Below are positions 1-8,785 of a stretch of 64,000 nucleotides of DNA, piece by piece. A program made the translations under genes and the position numbers. This stretch comes from Coriobacteriaceae bacterium (GTDB taxonomy: Bacteria; Actinomycetota; Coriobacteriia; Coriobacteriales; Atopobiaceae), in assembly GCA_004557505.1 (NCBI GenBank), contig SFGZ01000011.1, forward strand, positions 42,875 to 106,874, read 5' to 3'. Every line of letters starts with the position of its first letter. Positions within the stretch are counted from its first letter, which is position 1. The notes beneath the pieces were generated by a model, which was not told the origin of the DNA, ran no database searches, and saw only the letters and a program-made list of their open reading frames with translations.

Positions 1-1
1 C

Positions 2-763
2 ACCGACAACCGCCGCCTCCAGGTCATCGAGGAGGCCATACGCATCGTGAACCACCGCGTGCCGGTCTTCGTGGGCATCATCGACACCGAGGTCGAGCGC
101 GTGCTCGAGCACGGTCGCGTTGCCCAGGAGCTTGGTGCCGACGTGCTCGTGGCGACCGCGCCCTTCTACGCCCTCGGCGGCATGGCCGAGGTCGAGGAGC
201 ACTTCCGCATCCTCCACGACGAGCTCGACCTGCCCATCTTCGCCTACGACATCCCCGTGTGCGTTCACATCAAGCTCCCCTGGAAGCTCCTCGCCAAGCT
301 CGGTGCCGAGGGCGTGCTCGCGGGCGTCAAGGACTCCTCGGGCGACGACGTCTCCTTCCGCTACCTCTGCCAGGAGAACGAGAAGCTCGGCCACCCGATG
401 ACGCTGCTCACCGGCCACGAGGTCGTGGTGGACGGCGCCTACCTCTCCGGCGCGGACGGCTCGGTGCCAGGCCTCGCCAACGTGGAGCCCGCGGGCTACG
501 TCCGGCAGTGGAGGGCTGCCTGCGCGGGTGACTGGGCCACGGTGAAGGCCGAGCAGGACCGCCTGAACGAGATCAGCCACATCTTTGACGTGACCAAGGG
601 TGTCCAGGGCTATGCCGGCGGCGTGGGCTCCTTCAAGTGCGCCCTGCACCTCATGGGCATCTTTGACTCCCCGCAGATGCCGCGCCCGGTAAAGCCGCTC
701 ACGGGCGAGAATGTCGAGGCCATCCGTAAGGTTCTCGTGGACAACGGCCTGCTCGAGGCCTAG
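2..763 (+). CDS. Dihydrodipicolinate synthase/N-acetylneuraminate lyase family protein (5' partial)
   Basis: Class I aldolase of the DapA/NanA TIM-barrel family. The frame is open to the left window edge (253 residues visible, beginning TDNRRL), so the true start and roughly the first 50 residues are missing; the GTG at 47 is internal. The family tyrosine lies in FAYDIP and the Schiff-base lysine in GVKDSS, so the visible part looks catalytically intact. A ROK kinase and nanE follow on the same strand, so the likely role is cleavage of N-acetylneuraminate (or a relative) to ManNAc and pyruvate in the cytoplasm. Substrate is inferred from neighbours; the family also contains other 2-keto-acid aldolases. 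Confidence 0.85.
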   Translation, partial: TDNRRLQVIEEAIRIVNHRVPVFVGIIDTEVERVLEHGRVAQELGADVLVATAPFYALGGMAEVEEHFRILHDELDLPIFAYDIPVCVHIKLPWKLLAKLGAEGVLAGVKDSSGDDVSFRYLCQENEKLGHPMTLLTGHEVVVDGAYLSGADGSVPGLANVEPAGYVRQWRAACAGDWATVKAEQDRLNEISHIFDVTKGVQGYAGGVGSFKCALHLMGIFDSPQMPRPVKPLTGENVEAIRKVLVDNGLLEA

Positions 764-856
764 GGCCGGCGAGGCGCCTGCCCCCCTTCCGGGCACCCGG
801 CGGGGCCCCGCCGGGTGCCCCTCCGTGCCGCGGCCGACTCCGTGAGAGGATATGAC

Positions 857-1825
857 ATGTGCCAGACAGAGAAGAAGGTCGTCGCCATCGACATTGGCGG
901 CACCAAGATCGCGTCCGCGCTCGTGACGCTCGCCCCGGGCGGGAGGCCCCGCGTGGAGTTCTTCGACAAGGTCCCCACCGAGGCCAAGCGCGGCGGCGAG
1001 GCGGTCCTTGCCAAGGCCGTCGCCTCGGCGAAGCGCGTGATGGGGCTCGCGGGGGAGGGCGTGTCCGGCATCGGCGTCTCCTCCGGCGGCGTCATCGACC
1101 CGGCGACGGGTGACGTGACCTACGCCAACGACATGATGCCCGGCTGGGGCGGCACCCACCTCGGCGCCGAGCTCGCGGCCGCCACGGGCCTTCCCTCTCG
1201 CGTGCTCAACGACGTGCATGCCCATGCCCTCGGCGAGGCCCGCTGGGGCGCCGGACGCGACGCCCAGAGCTGCCTGGTGGTGGCGGTGGGCACGGGCATC
1301 GGCGGCGCCTTCGTGGAGCGCGGCCACATCATGCTGGGCGCGCACAACGAGGCCGGCCACATCGGCCACGTGAGCTGCTCCGACGCCGCCGGCGTGCCTT
1401 GCCAGTGCGGCGCCACCGGGCACCTCGAGACCATCGCGTGCGGCCCCGGCATCATCGAGCGCTACGTGGAGCTGGGGGGCGAGCCCACGCTTCCCGACGG
1501 CACGCCCGTGGACGGCGCCGTCATCGACCGGCGCGCCGCCGACGGTGACGAGGCCGCCCAGGCCGCCGAGGCCCGGAGCGGACACGCCATCGGCGAGGTG
1601 CTGGGGAGCCTCACCAACATGCTCGACCCCACCTGCATCATCCTCTCGGGGTCCGTCGCGCAGTGCGGCCCCCACTGGCACGACGCCATGGCCGCCGGCT
1701 GGGCAGAGGCCGTCATGCCGCCCTGCGCTGGCACCCCGATCGTCTCGGGTGACCTCGGCGGTGACGCACCGCTCATAGGTGCGGCCGAGAACATCGTCCA
1801 GTCCGCCTACGTGGAGATCGCGTAG
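857..1825 (+). CDS. nanK: ROK-family sugar kinase (probable N-acetylmannosamine kinase)
   Basis: Cytoplasmic ATP-dependent sugar kinase of 322 aa. The N-terminal phosphate-binding motif is AIDIGGTKIASAL, and the ROK zinc motif CQCGATGHLE follows about two thirds along; the acidic NDVHAHALGE segment contains the conserved catalytic Asp region. I chose ATG 857 because GAGAGGA sits about 7 bases upstream; the longer frame to 815 lacks a comparable site. Between an aldolase of the NanA family and nanE, its expected substrate is ManNAc, giving ManNAc-6-P. ROK proteins are hard to assign by sequence, so glucose/fructokinase activity remains possible. No helix-turn-helix is present, so it is an enzyme and not a ROK repressor. 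Confidence 0.88.
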   Translation: MCQTEKKVVAIDIGGTKIASALVTLAPGGRPRVEFFDKVPTEAKRGGEAVLAKAVASAKRVMGLAGEGVSGIGVSSGGVIDPATGDVTYANDMMPGWGGTHLGAELAAATGLPSRVLNDVHAHALGEARWGAGRDAQSCLVVAVGTGIGGAFVERGHIMLGAHNEAGHIGHVSCSDAAGVPCQCGATGHLETIACGPGIIERYVELGGEPTLPDGTPVDGAVIDRRAADGDEAAQAAEARSGHAIGEVLGSLTNMLDPTCIILSGSVAQCGPHWHDAMAAGWAEAVMPPCAGTPIVSGDLGGDAPLIGAAENIVQSAYVEIA

Positions 1826-1881
1826 TCAATGAGCCAGGCGCGGCGGGCCCTCGCCGCGCGCAACCAGCCAAGGAGGCTGCC

Positions 1882-2568
1882 ATGTCCGTCTCACCGCTCG
1901 TTCAGTCCCTCAAGGGAAAGCTCGTCGTGAGCGTCCAGGCCTACCCGGGCGAGCCCCTGCGCCACCCCGAGACCATGGCGCAGATGGCCCGCGCCTGCGA
2001 GCTTGGCGGGGCCGCCGCCATCCGCTGCCAGGGACTCTCTGACATCGCCGCCATCAAGGGCCGCGTGGAGATTCCCGTCATCGGCCTCTGGAAGGAGGGG
2101 CATGAGGGCGTCTACATCACGCCCACGCTGCGCCACGCGATTGCCTGCGTGAACGCCGGCGCCGACGTGGTGGCCCTCGACGCCACCGACCGCCCCCGCC
2201 CCGACGGCCGCAGCTTCGAGCAGACCGTCCGGGAGCTGCGCGCCCGCTGCGACACGCTCGTCATGGCCGACTGCATGACCATCGAGGACATCCGCCGCGG
2301 CGTCGCCTGCGGCTGTGACATCGTGTCCACCACGCTCTCGCACAACAAGGCCGCCATCGACACCACGCTCGAGGACGGCCCCGACATCGCCCTGCTCGGG
2401 CAGGCCGCCAAGGAGTTCCCGGACCTCCCCGTCATCTGCGAGGGCCACGTCCACACCCCCTCCGATGCCCGCGCGGCAATGGACGCCGGCGCCTGGGCCG
2501 TGGTCGTGGGCACCGCGATCACGCACCCCACGAGCCTCACGAGCTGGTTCAAGGCCGCGATCGAGTAG
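1882..2568 (+). CDS. nanE: N-acetylmannosamine-6-phosphate 2-epimerase
   Basis: Converts ManNAc-6-P to GlcNAc-6-P, the third step of sialic-acid catabolism. The 228-aa length is normal for this TIM-barrel family. Recognisable segments are LVVSVQAYPGEPL near the N-terminus, the GLWKEGHEGVYITPT loop, DATDRPRP and the phosphate-binding end CEGHVHTPSDARAAMDAGAWAVVVGTAI. A strong AAGGAGG lies 5 bases before ATG 1882. It follows the kinase after 56 bp and closes the visible nan cluster. NagA/NagB, needed to finish the pathway, are not in this window. Confidence 0.95.
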   Translation: MSVSPLVQSLKGKLVVSVQAYPGEPLRHPETMAQMARACELGGAAAIRCQGLSDIAAIKGRVEIPVIGLWKEGHEGVYITPTLRHAIACVNAGADVVALDATDRPRPDGRSFEQTVRELRARCDTLVMADCMTIEDIRRGVACGCDIVSTTLSHNKAAIDTTLEDGPDIALLGQAAKEFPDLPVICEGHVHTPSDARAAMDAGAWAVVVGTAITHPTSLTSWFKAAIE

Positions 2569-2605
2569 CCTCGGCGTTGTGTGCGCATTTCTGCGTATAT
2601 TTGAG

Positions 2606-2705
2606 TGAAAGTGGCAAAAAATGACCGTTTATCGGCATTCACCTACCGTTTGCCGGAAGTTTGCTTGCTTTTGCTCACTTTTGACTGAAATTGCGCAAAA
2701 ATGAC
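2606..2705. promoter_or_regulatory. Repeated DeoR-type operator-like boxes before the fructose operon
   Basis: The spacer between nanE and the next operon is AT-rich against a GC-rich background. It holds two near-identical 20-nt direct repeats, TGAAAGTGGCAAAAAATGAC at 2606-2625 and TGAAATTGCGCAAAAATGAC at 2686-2705, with start points exactly 80 bp apart. A third, inverted, related copy (complement reads AAAAGTGAGCAAAA) lies at about 2670-2684. Tandem A-rich boxes are typical of DeoR/FruR-family regulators, and one is encoded two genes downstream. Auto-regulation by that protein is my inference. Confidence 0.55.
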
Positions 2706-2736
2706 AACCAGCAGAGTACGACGAGAGGAGCCACAC

Positions 2737-3825
2737 ATGGGCGGCACCACCCAGGGCAGCACAGCCCCGCTCGACGCCGCGGCCGCCGCCAAGGCCGCCT
2801 TTGCCGCCGTCGAGGGCAAGCCCTTCCCGGAGGACGTCTTCACCGCGCCCAGGCTCTGCTGGGCCGTCGTGGGCACGGGCGTCATCGCCAACCAGATGGC
2901 GCAGTCGCTGGCCCTCGCCGGCCGCACGCTCTCGGGCGTGCAGAACCGCACCCTCGCCAAGGCCCATGCCTTTGCTGCGGCCTACGGCGTCGCGCGCGTC
3001 TACGACAGCTTCGAGGAGCTGTGCCAAGACCCCACGATCGACGCCGTCTACGTGACCACGCCCCACAACACGCACATCCGCTACCTCCGCGCCGCCCTCG
3101 CGGCCGGGAAGCACGTCCTCTGCGAGAAGTCCATCACCCTGAACTCGGCCGAGCTCGCCGAGGCCCGCGGACTCGCCGAGGCCAACGGCGTCGTGCTCAT
3201 GGACGCCACCACGATCCTCCACATGCCGCTCTACCGGGAGCTTGCCCGACGCGCGTCCGCAGGGGAGTTCGGCCGCATGAACCTCGCCCAGGTGAGCTTT
3301 GGCAGCTACAAGGAGTACGGCGACCTCACGAACCGCTTCTACAACCCCGCGCTGGCCGGCGGGGCCCTTCTCGACATAGGCGTCTACGCGCTCTCGATCA
3401 TGCGCCTCTTCATGGCGGGCCAGCCCACGGAGGTGGTCTCGCTCGGCAACCTCGCCTCCACGGGTGTGGACGAGGCGGGCGGCATCGTCTGCCGCAACGC
3501 CGAGGGCCAGCTCGGCGTGATCTCGCTCACCCTTCACTCCAAGCAGCCCAAACGCGCGGTCATCTCGTTCGACCGCTGCTACGTGGAGGTGGCGGAGTAC
3601 CCCCGCGCCGACGCGGCCACCATCACCTGGACCTCCGACGGACGGCGCGAGACCGTGAGCGCCGGCACCGAGGCCTACGCCCTCTGCTACGAGGTGGCCG
3701 ACCTCGAGCGCGCCGTGGCCGGCGACAAGGCCGCCCGCGCCCTCCTCGACACGGCGTCTGACGTCATGGACCTCATGACGGACCTCCGCCGCGCTTGGGG
3801 CGTCACCTACCCCGAGGAGCGCTAG
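2737..3825 (+). CDS. Gfo/Idh/MocA family NAD(P)-dependent oxidoreductase
   Basis: 362-aa oxidoreductase with an N-terminal Rossmann fold (VVGTGVIANQMAQSL, then a strand and helix ending AVYVTTPHNTH) and the family's CEK lysine motif, here CEKSITLN in place of the usual EKP. The C-terminal half is the alpha/beta substrate domain (GGALLDIGVYAL). ATG 2737 is preferred to ATG 2701 because AGGAG precedes it by 6 bases and the 2701 start lies inside an operator-like repeat. It opens the operon containing the DeoR regulator and fruK, so it probably oxidises or reduces a sugar or sugar derivative. The substrate cannot be read from sequence. Confidence 0.85.
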   Translation: MGGTTQGSTAPLDAAAAAKAAFAAVEGKPFPEDVFTAPRLCWAVVGTGVIANQMAQSLALAGRTLSGVQNRTLAKAHAFAAAYGVARVYDSFEELCQDPTIDAVYVTTPHNTHIRYLRAALAAGKHVLCEKSITLNSAELAEARGLAEANGVVLMDATTILHMPLYRELARRASAGEFGRMNLAQVSFGSYKEYGDLTNRFYNPALAGGALLDIGVYALSIMRLFMAGQPTEVVSLGNLASTGVDEAGGIVCRNAEGQLGVISLTLHSKQPKRAVISFDRCYVEVAEYPRADAATITWTSDGRRETVSAGTEAYALCYEVADLERAVAGDKAARALLDTASDVMDLMTDLRRAWGVTYPEER

Positions 3826-3827
3826 CC

Positions 3828-4577
3828 ATGCTCGCCGAGGAGCGCCTCTCCAGGATCTGCGAGCTCGTGGCCACGCGCGGCACCGCCACGGTGGCAGAGC
3901 TCGCGTCCATCCTGGAGACCTCCGAGTCCACCATCCGCCGCGACCTCGACAAGCTCGACCAGGCCCACCGCCTCGTCAAGGTCCATGGCGGGGCCACCAC
4001 CCTCGAGAGCGCCCACCTCACTCGCGATCTCACGCTGCCGGAGCGCTACTGCCTCCACGCCGACGAGAAGCGCGTCATCGCCGCCCGCGCGGCAGCGTTC
4101 ATAGGCCCGGACGACTTCGTCTACCTGGACGCCGGCTCAACCGTCGAGGAGCTTATCTCCCAGCTCACGGAGACGCGCGCCCTCTTTGCCACGGACTCCG
4201 TCTCCCACGCCATGGCGCTTGCCGCGAGGGGCTGTCGCGTCACGGTGCTCGGCGGCGAGCTCAAGAGCGCCACGGAGGCCCTCGTGGGGCCGGACGCCCT
4301 CTCGGCGATCGGGCGCTACCACTTCACGATCGGCTTCTGGGGCACCAACGGCGCCACGCCCGAGGCGGGCTACACCACGCCGGACCGCAACGAGGCCATG
4401 GTGAAGCAGCTCTCCATGGAGCACACCGATCGCCGCTACGTGCTCTCCGACGCGAGCAAGCTCGGTGCCACGAGCCTCGTTACCTTTGCCGCCTTCGACT
4501 CGGCCACCTTCCTTACGGCTGGGCCGGTCCCGGAGGGCTATCGGACCCTGGAAAACGTCGTGGAGGTATCCCAATGA
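3828..4577 (+). CDS. fruR: DeoR/GlpR family transcriptional regulator (probable fructose operon repressor)
   Basis: 249-aa regulator. Residues 1-60 form the DeoR winged helix (ERLSRICELVATRGTATVAELASILETSESTIRRDLDKLD), and the rest is the sugar-phosphate isomerase-like sensor domain ending in the family motifs DASKLG and VTFAAFDSATFLTA. The start follows the preceding stop by 2 bases, with GAGGAG inside the end of the upstream gene, so translation is coupled. It overlaps fruK by 4 bases (ATGA). By analogy with FruR of Gram-positives it should sense fructose-1-phosphate and bind the repeats at 2606-2705; that assignment is inferred from position. Confidence 0.88.
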   Translation: MLAEERLSRICELVATRGTATVAELASILETSESTIRRDLDKLDQAHRLVKVHGGATTLESAHLTRDLTLPERYCLHADEKRVIAARAAAFIGPDDFVYLDAGSTVEELISQLTETRALFATDSVSHAMALAARGCRVTVLGGELKSATEALVGPDALSAIGRYHFTIGFWGTNGATPEAGYTTPDRNEAMVKQLSMEHTDRRYVLSDASKLGATSLVTFAAFDSATFLTAGPVPEGYRTLENVVEVSQ

Positions 4578-5479
4578 TCGCAACCGTCACGTTCAACCCG
4601 TCGCTCGACTACATCGCCCGCACGGACGACCTCAGGCTTGGCGCCGTCAACCGCACCACCTTCGAGCAGGTGCTCCCCGGTGGCAAGGGCGTGAACGTCT
4701 CCATCGTCTTGGGCAACCTCGGGCACGGGAGCACGGCCCTGGGTTTTGTGGCCGGCTTCACGGGCGCAGAGCTCTGCCGCCTGTGCGCCGACGCGGGCGT
4801 CACCTGCGACTTCATCCACGTGGACGAGGGCATGACCCGCATCAACGTCAAGGTCAAGGCCCATGAGGAGACCGAGCTCAACGGCCAGGGCCCGCGCGTG
4901 ACCGAGGCGCATGTGGAGGCCCTTCTCGCCAAGCTCGACGCGCTGGGGGAGGGCGACACCCTCGTGGTCTCAGGGTCGGTGCCGAGCTGCCTTCCCTCCG
5001 ACATGTACGAGCGCATCATGGCGCGCCTGTCCGGCCGGGGCGTCCGGATTGTGGTGGACGCCGAGCGCGACCTGCTCCTGCGCGTGCTGCCCTACGGCCC
5101 CTTCCTCGTGAAGCCCAACAACATCGAGCTGGGGGACATGTTCGGCGTGACGCTTGAGACCCGCGACGATGTCATCCCCTACGCGCAGAGGCTCCGCGAG
5201 CGGGGCGCGGCCAACGTGTTCGTCTCTATGGCGGGGGAGGGCGGCGTCTTCGTGGCCAAGACCGGGGAGGTCTTCCAGAGCCCGGCCGCACGCGGCACCG
5301 TGGTGAACTCCGTGGGCGCCGGCGACTCATCGGTGGCGGGCTTCCTCGCAGGCCTCATGGAGACGGGTTCCTACGAGAGGGCCTTCAAGATGGCCTTGGC
5401 CACCGGCTCTGCCAGCGCGTTTTCCGAGCTGCTGGCCACCCGGCCCGAGGTCGAGGCGCTGCTCGCCCAGATGGGGTGA
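4574..5479 (+). CDS. fruK: 1-phosphofructokinase (PfkB family)
   Basis: Phosphorylates fructose-1-phosphate to fructose-1,6-bisphosphate with ATP. The 301-aa protein starts TVTFNPSLDYIARTDDL, carries the substrate-binding LPGGKGVNVS loop and the PfkB signature with the catalytic aspartate in VNSVGAGDSSVAGF. The start overlaps the regulator's stop (ATGA). Its place between a DeoR regulator and a fructose-type EIIABC matches the classic fruRKA operon. Tagatose-6-phosphate kinase belongs to the same family, but the neighbouring fruA favours FruK. Confidence 0.93.
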   Translation: MIATVTFNPSLDYIARTDDLRLGAVNRTTFEQVLPGGKGVNVSIVLGNLGHGSTALGFVAGFTGAELCRLCADAGVTCDFIHVDEGMTRINVKVKAHEETELNGQGPRVTEAHVEALLAKLDALGEGDTLVVSGSVPSCLPSDMYERIMARLSGRGVRIVVDAERDLLLRVLPYGPFLVKPNNIELGDMFGVTLETRDDVIPYAQRLRERGAANVFVSMAGEGGVFVAKTGEVFQSPAARGTVVNSVGAGDSSVAGFLAGLMETGSYERAFKMALATGSASAFSELLATRPEVEALLAQMG

Positions 5480-5485
5480 GCTGCC

Positions 5486-5590
5486 GCCCGGTCAGGCGCC
5501 GCAGGCTTGAGGCCTGACGCTCAGACAGCCTCGCCGCATAGAGCGCGGCTGCGGAACTCGCGCCAGACCTCAAGCCTGCGACGGCCGGGC
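5486..5590 (+). promoter_or_regulatory. Alternative hairpins in the fruK-fruA spacer
   Basis: The 218-bp gap before fruA contains two competing inverted repeats. A short one pairs GTCAGGC (5491-5497) with GCCTGAC (5512-5518). A longer one pairs 5501-5520 with 5560-5579; its 12-bp core GCAGGCTTGAGG / CCTCAAGCCTGC is perfect and the arms continue past single mismatches. They share bases 5501-5518, so only one can form at a time. No T-run follows, so neither is a plain terminator. They may set the fruA:fruK ratio, protect processed ends, or be a REP-like element. The rest of the spacer shows nothing clear. Confidence 0.5.
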
Positions 5591-5697
5591 TGCGCGATCG
5601 CACAACCTAACCGGCAATGCCACCCTGCTTGGGCGGGGTGTGGGGACTGTCCTGCGTACATCGGGAACGCAAGGGGCAAGAAAAGGAAGGACCAGGC

Positions 5698-7677
5698 ATG
5701 AGAATCAACGACCTGCTCAACGTCGAGTCCATCAGGATCGGGGGTGCGGCAGCGACCAAGGACGAGGCCATCGACGAGCTCGTGGGGCTCATGGTGCGCG
5801 GTGGAAACGTGGTCGACGAGGAGGAATACGCAAAGGCCCCGTGCGCCCGCGAGGCGGAGTTCTCCACCGGCCTCGGCGACGGCATCGCCATCCCGCACGC
5901 CAAGACCGCGGCCGTATCCGCGCCGGGCCTCGCGGCCATGACGGTTCCCGCCGGCGTGGACTACGAGTCGCTCGACGGCGAGCCCACCACGCTGTTCTTC
6001 CTGATCGCGGCACCCGAGGGCGGCTCCGACGTACACCTTGAGGTGCTGAGCCGCCTCTCCACGCTCCTCCTCGACCAAAAGTTCTGCGCGCGCCTTCGCG
6101 CCGCCAAGACCCCCGAGGAGTTCCGCCACCTCGTGGACGAGCAGGAGACGGCGCGCCTCTCCGAGGAGGCCGCCAAGGCCGCCGGCGCCGCCGAGCGCGA
6201 CCGAGAGGGCTACGACGTCGTGGCCGTCACGGCCTGCCCCACCGGCATCGCCCATACCTTCATGGCCGCCGAGGCCCTGGAGAAGAAGGCCGCCGAGATG
6301 GGCCTCAAGATCAAGGTGGAGACCCAGGGCCAGGGCGGCGCCAAGAACGTGCTCACCCAGGCCGACGTGGCGGGTGCTAGGGGCGTCATCATCGCCGCCG
6401 ACAAGAACGTGGACCTCTCGCGCTTTGACGGCAAGCCCCTCTACTCCTGCTCGGTCACGCGCGGCATCAACGACCCCGGCGCGCTCATCAGCCTCATCAT
6501 CGAGGGCAAGGCGGCCGTCTACCACGCCGGCGCCGGTGCAAACGTTGCGGTCGCCGAGGCAGGCGAGTCGGAGGGCGTTGGTCGCAAGCTCTACAAGGAC
6601 CTCATGAACGGCGTCTCCCACATGCTTCCCTTCGTGGTGGGCGGCGGTATCCTCATGGCCCTCTCGTTCCTGCTCGACCAGCCGGGCCTGGGCACGGGCG
6701 CCTACGGCCACTCCACGCCACTTGCGGCCTTCTTCAACCTGGCGGGCAACCAGGCCTTCAACTTCATGCTGCCAATACTTTCGGGCTACATCGCCATGTC
6801 CATCGCCGACCGCCCGGGCCTTGCGGCGGGCTTCGTGGGCGGCTGGATAGCCAAGGAGGGCTACACCCTGGGCTACCTCGCAACCGACATGGGAGCCGAG
6901 GCCACCGGTGCCCTCGTGTCCGCCGGCTTCCTCGGCGCCCTTTTCGCCGGCTTTGCGGCGGGCTACCTCGTGCGCGGCATCGAGAGGCTCTGCGATAAGC
7001 TCCCCTCCTCGGTCGAGGGCGTGAAGCCCATCCTCATCTACCCGGTGCTCGGCGTCTTTGCCACGAGCCTCGTCATGATGGCCGTGAACCCCGTCATGGG
7101 CGCCATCAGCTCCGCGCTCTCCGGCTTCTTGAACGGCCTCTCCGGCAGCTCGATGGTGCTTCTCGGCATCATCGTGGCCGGCATGCAGGCCACCGACATG
7201 GGTGGCCCCATCAACAAGGCGGCCTACGTCTTTGGCACCGCCGCGCTTGCCGAGCAGACCGTCACCGGCAACATGATCATGGCCGCCGTCATGGCGGGCG
7301 GCATGGTCCCGCCGCTGGCCATCGCCCTCTCCACAACGCTGTTCAAGAACCGCTGGACCGAGGCCGACCGCAAGGCGGGCGTGGTCAACTGGATCATGGG
7401 CCTCTCCTACATCACCGAGGGCGCCATCCCCTTTGCGGCCGCCGACCCCCTGCGCGTGCTCCCCGCCTGCATTGCCGGCTCCGCCGTCGCCGGCGGCCTC
7501 TCGATGCTCTTTGGGTGCGCCTCCCCGGCCCCTCACGGTGGCGCGTGGGTGATCGCCGTGATCGCCAACCCCGTGCAGTACCTCATCGCGCTCGCCGCGG
7601 GCACCGTCGTGGGCGCGCTCGTGCTGTCGCTCCTCAAAAGGCCCCTTCCGCCCGAGCAAAACGGGCTTGCGGGATAG
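5698..7677 (+). CDS. fruA: PTS fructose transporter subunit EIIABC
   Basis: 659-aa membrane permease that imports and phosphorylates fructose. Domains in order: EIIA (residues 1-150, phospho-His in IPHAKT, His67), EIIB (about 172-275, phospho-Cys in VTACPTGIAHTFMA, Cys180), EIIC (about 300-645, eight or more hydrophobic segments, with GGWIAKEGYTLGYL and the MQATDMGGPINKAAY loop). ATG 5698 was chosen because AAGGAAGG lies just upstream and the EIIA domain begins there; the frame extends to 5617 without a ribosome site. The order A-B-C in one chain is common in Gram-positive bacteria. Product fructose-1-P goes to fruK upstream. Confidence 0.95.
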   Translation: MRINDLLNVESIRIGGAAATKDEAIDELVGLMVRGGNVVDEEEYAKAPCAREAEFSTGLGDGIAIPHAKTAAVSAPGLAAMTVPAGVDYESLDGEPTTLFFLIAAPEGGSDVHLEVLSRLSTLLLDQKFCARLRAAKTPEEFRHLVDEQETARLSEEAAKAAGAAERDREGYDVVAVTACPTGIAHTFMAAEALEKKAAEMGLKIKVETQGQGGAKNVLTQADVAGARGVIIAADKNVDLSRFDGKPLYSCSVTRGINDPGALISLIIEGKAAVYHAGAGANVAVAEAGESEGVGRKLYKDLMNGVSHMLPFVVGGGILMALSFLLDQPGLGTGAYGHSTPLAAFFNLAGNQAFNFMLPILSGYIAMSIADRPGLAAGFVGGWIAKEGYTLGYLATDMGAEATGALVSAGFLGALFAGFAAGYLVRGIERLCDKLPSSVEGVKPILIYPVLGVFATSLVMMAVNPVMGAISSALSGFLNGLSGSSMVLLGIIVAGMQATDMGGPINKAAYVFGTAALAEQTVTGNMIMAAVMAGGMVPPLAIALSTTLFKNRWTEADRKAGVVNWIMGLSYITEGAIPFAAADPLRVLPACIAGSAVAGGLSMLFGCASPAPHGGAWVIAVIANPVQYLIALAAGTVVGALVLSLLKRPLPPEQNGLAG

Positions 7678-7698
7678 CCCCGCACCAAGGCTTGCCCC

Positions 7699-7730
7699 GA
7701 CGCCGCGCGGACCCGCCTCCGTGCGGCGTC
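7699..7730 (+). terminator. Hairpin after fruA
   Basis: Stem GACGCCGCGCGG / CCGTGCGGCGTC (12 pairs, one of them G:U) with an 8-base loop, 21 bp after the fruA stop. No T-run follows, so it may end transcription weakly or mark a processed 3' end. Confidence 0.5.
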
Positions 7731-7794
7731 CTCGCCTGGCGGGCGCAGGGCCTTGGCGCCCCCAGCCTCCCCGCCCCCCTCGTCGCGCTTGAAG

Positions 7795-7800
7795 TATGCT
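7795..7800 (+). promoter_or_regulatory. Candidate -10 box for rapZ
   Basis: TATGCT, about 32 bp before the rapZ start and after the fruA hairpin. The same hexamer or a close variant precedes several other operons in this window. No convincing -35 is visible here. Confidence 0.35.
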
Positions 7801-7832
7801 GGTGTCCGTGGCTGTGAGGGAAGGGGAGTGCC

Positions 7833-8783
7833 ATGGGGACGAACGGCCAGCAGATGCGCGCCGCAGAGCTCGCCTCGCGCGTGCCCGACGTGGTGGTGAT
7901 CACCGGCATGTCCGGCTCTGGTCGCACGCAGGCCCTGCACTGCTTTGAGGACATGGGCTACTTCTGCATTGACAACCTCCCGCCGCGCCTGGTGCCGCAG
8001 CTTGCAGACCTCGTGGGCATCAACTCGGGCGTGGGCCGCCATCTGGCCGTCACCTGCGACCTGCGAAGCCAGGGCCTCTTCGACGAGCTCACGGACACCG
8101 TCCGCCAGCTTGGCGAGCACGAGCTCTCGTGCAAGCTCCTCTTCCTGGACGCCTCCGACGAGGTCCTCATGCGCCGCTACGACGAGAACCGCCGCCGCCA
8201 CCCGATCGCCGTCCCCGGCGAGTCCGTCGAGCAAGCCATCAAGCGTGAGCGCGGGCAGCTCAGGGACGCGCGCGCGATGGCCGACCTCGTCATCGACACC
8301 AGCCGCATGCGCACGTCGGCCCTGCGGGGCCGCCTCAAGGCCGCCTTCTCGGAGCTCACCGAGCAGCAGCTCCTCGATGTGAACGTCTTCTCGTTTGGCT
8401 TCAAGCGCGGTATGCCCTCCGAGGCAGACCTCATGATCGACGTGCGCTTTTTGCCCAACCCCTTCTACGACCCCGAGATGCGCCGCCTCACGGGCAACGA
8501 CGAGAGGGTCGCGCGCTTCGTCATGGGCAACAAGACCACGTGCGAGTTCATGGGCGCGTGGCTGCGACTGCTCGACGTGGCCATGCCGGGCTACGTCGCC
8601 GAGGGCAAGGCCCGCCTGTCCATAGCCGTGGGCTGCACCGGCGGCCAGCACAGGAGCGTCGCCATCGCCAATGCGACGGCCGCCCACCTCAAGGCCCAGG
8701 GCTACCGCGTGAACCTCTCCCACCGCGACCTCTCGGAGGCCGTCGCCGCGGCCGCGCGGGACGCCGCGGCGGGCGAGGGGTAG
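7833..8783 (+). CDS. rapZ: RNase adapter / nucleotide-binding protein RapZ (YvcJ)
   Basis: 316-aa P-loop protein of the RapZ/YvcJ family. Walker A is GMSGSGRT near residue 25 (Arg replaces the usual Lys neighbour order), followed by FEDMGYFCIDNLPP, the FLDASDEVLMRRYDENRRRHP segment and the C-terminal domain signature AVGCTGGQHRSVAIA. GGAAGGGGAG precedes ATG 7833. In enterobacteria RapZ controls glucosamine-6-P synthase through small RNAs; in Gram-positives its role is less clear. It is 2 bp from whiA; the yvcK/CofD-like gene that usually lies between the two is absent here. Confidence 0.95.
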   Translation: MGTNGQQMRAAELASRVPDVVVITGMSGSGRTQALHCFEDMGYFCIDNLPPRLVPQLADLVGINSGVGRHLAVTCDLRSQGLFDELTDTVRQLGEHELSCKLLFLDASDEVLMRRYDENRRRHPIAVPGESVEQAIKRERGQLRDARAMADLVIDTSRMRTSALRGRLKAAFSELTEQQLLDVNVFSFGFKRGMPSEADLMIDVRFLPNPFYDPEMRRLTGNDERVARFVMGNKTTCEFMGAWLRLLDVAMPGYVAEGKARLSIAVGCTGGQHRSVAIANATAAHLKAQGYRVNLSHRDLSEAVAAAARDAAAGEG

Positions 8784-8785
8784 CC

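Noticed and set aside
5521..7659. Minus-strand open frame of 712 codons opposite fruA
   Set aside because: fruA is unambiguous on the plus strand; the antisense translation is His/Gly/Glu-rich with no domain.
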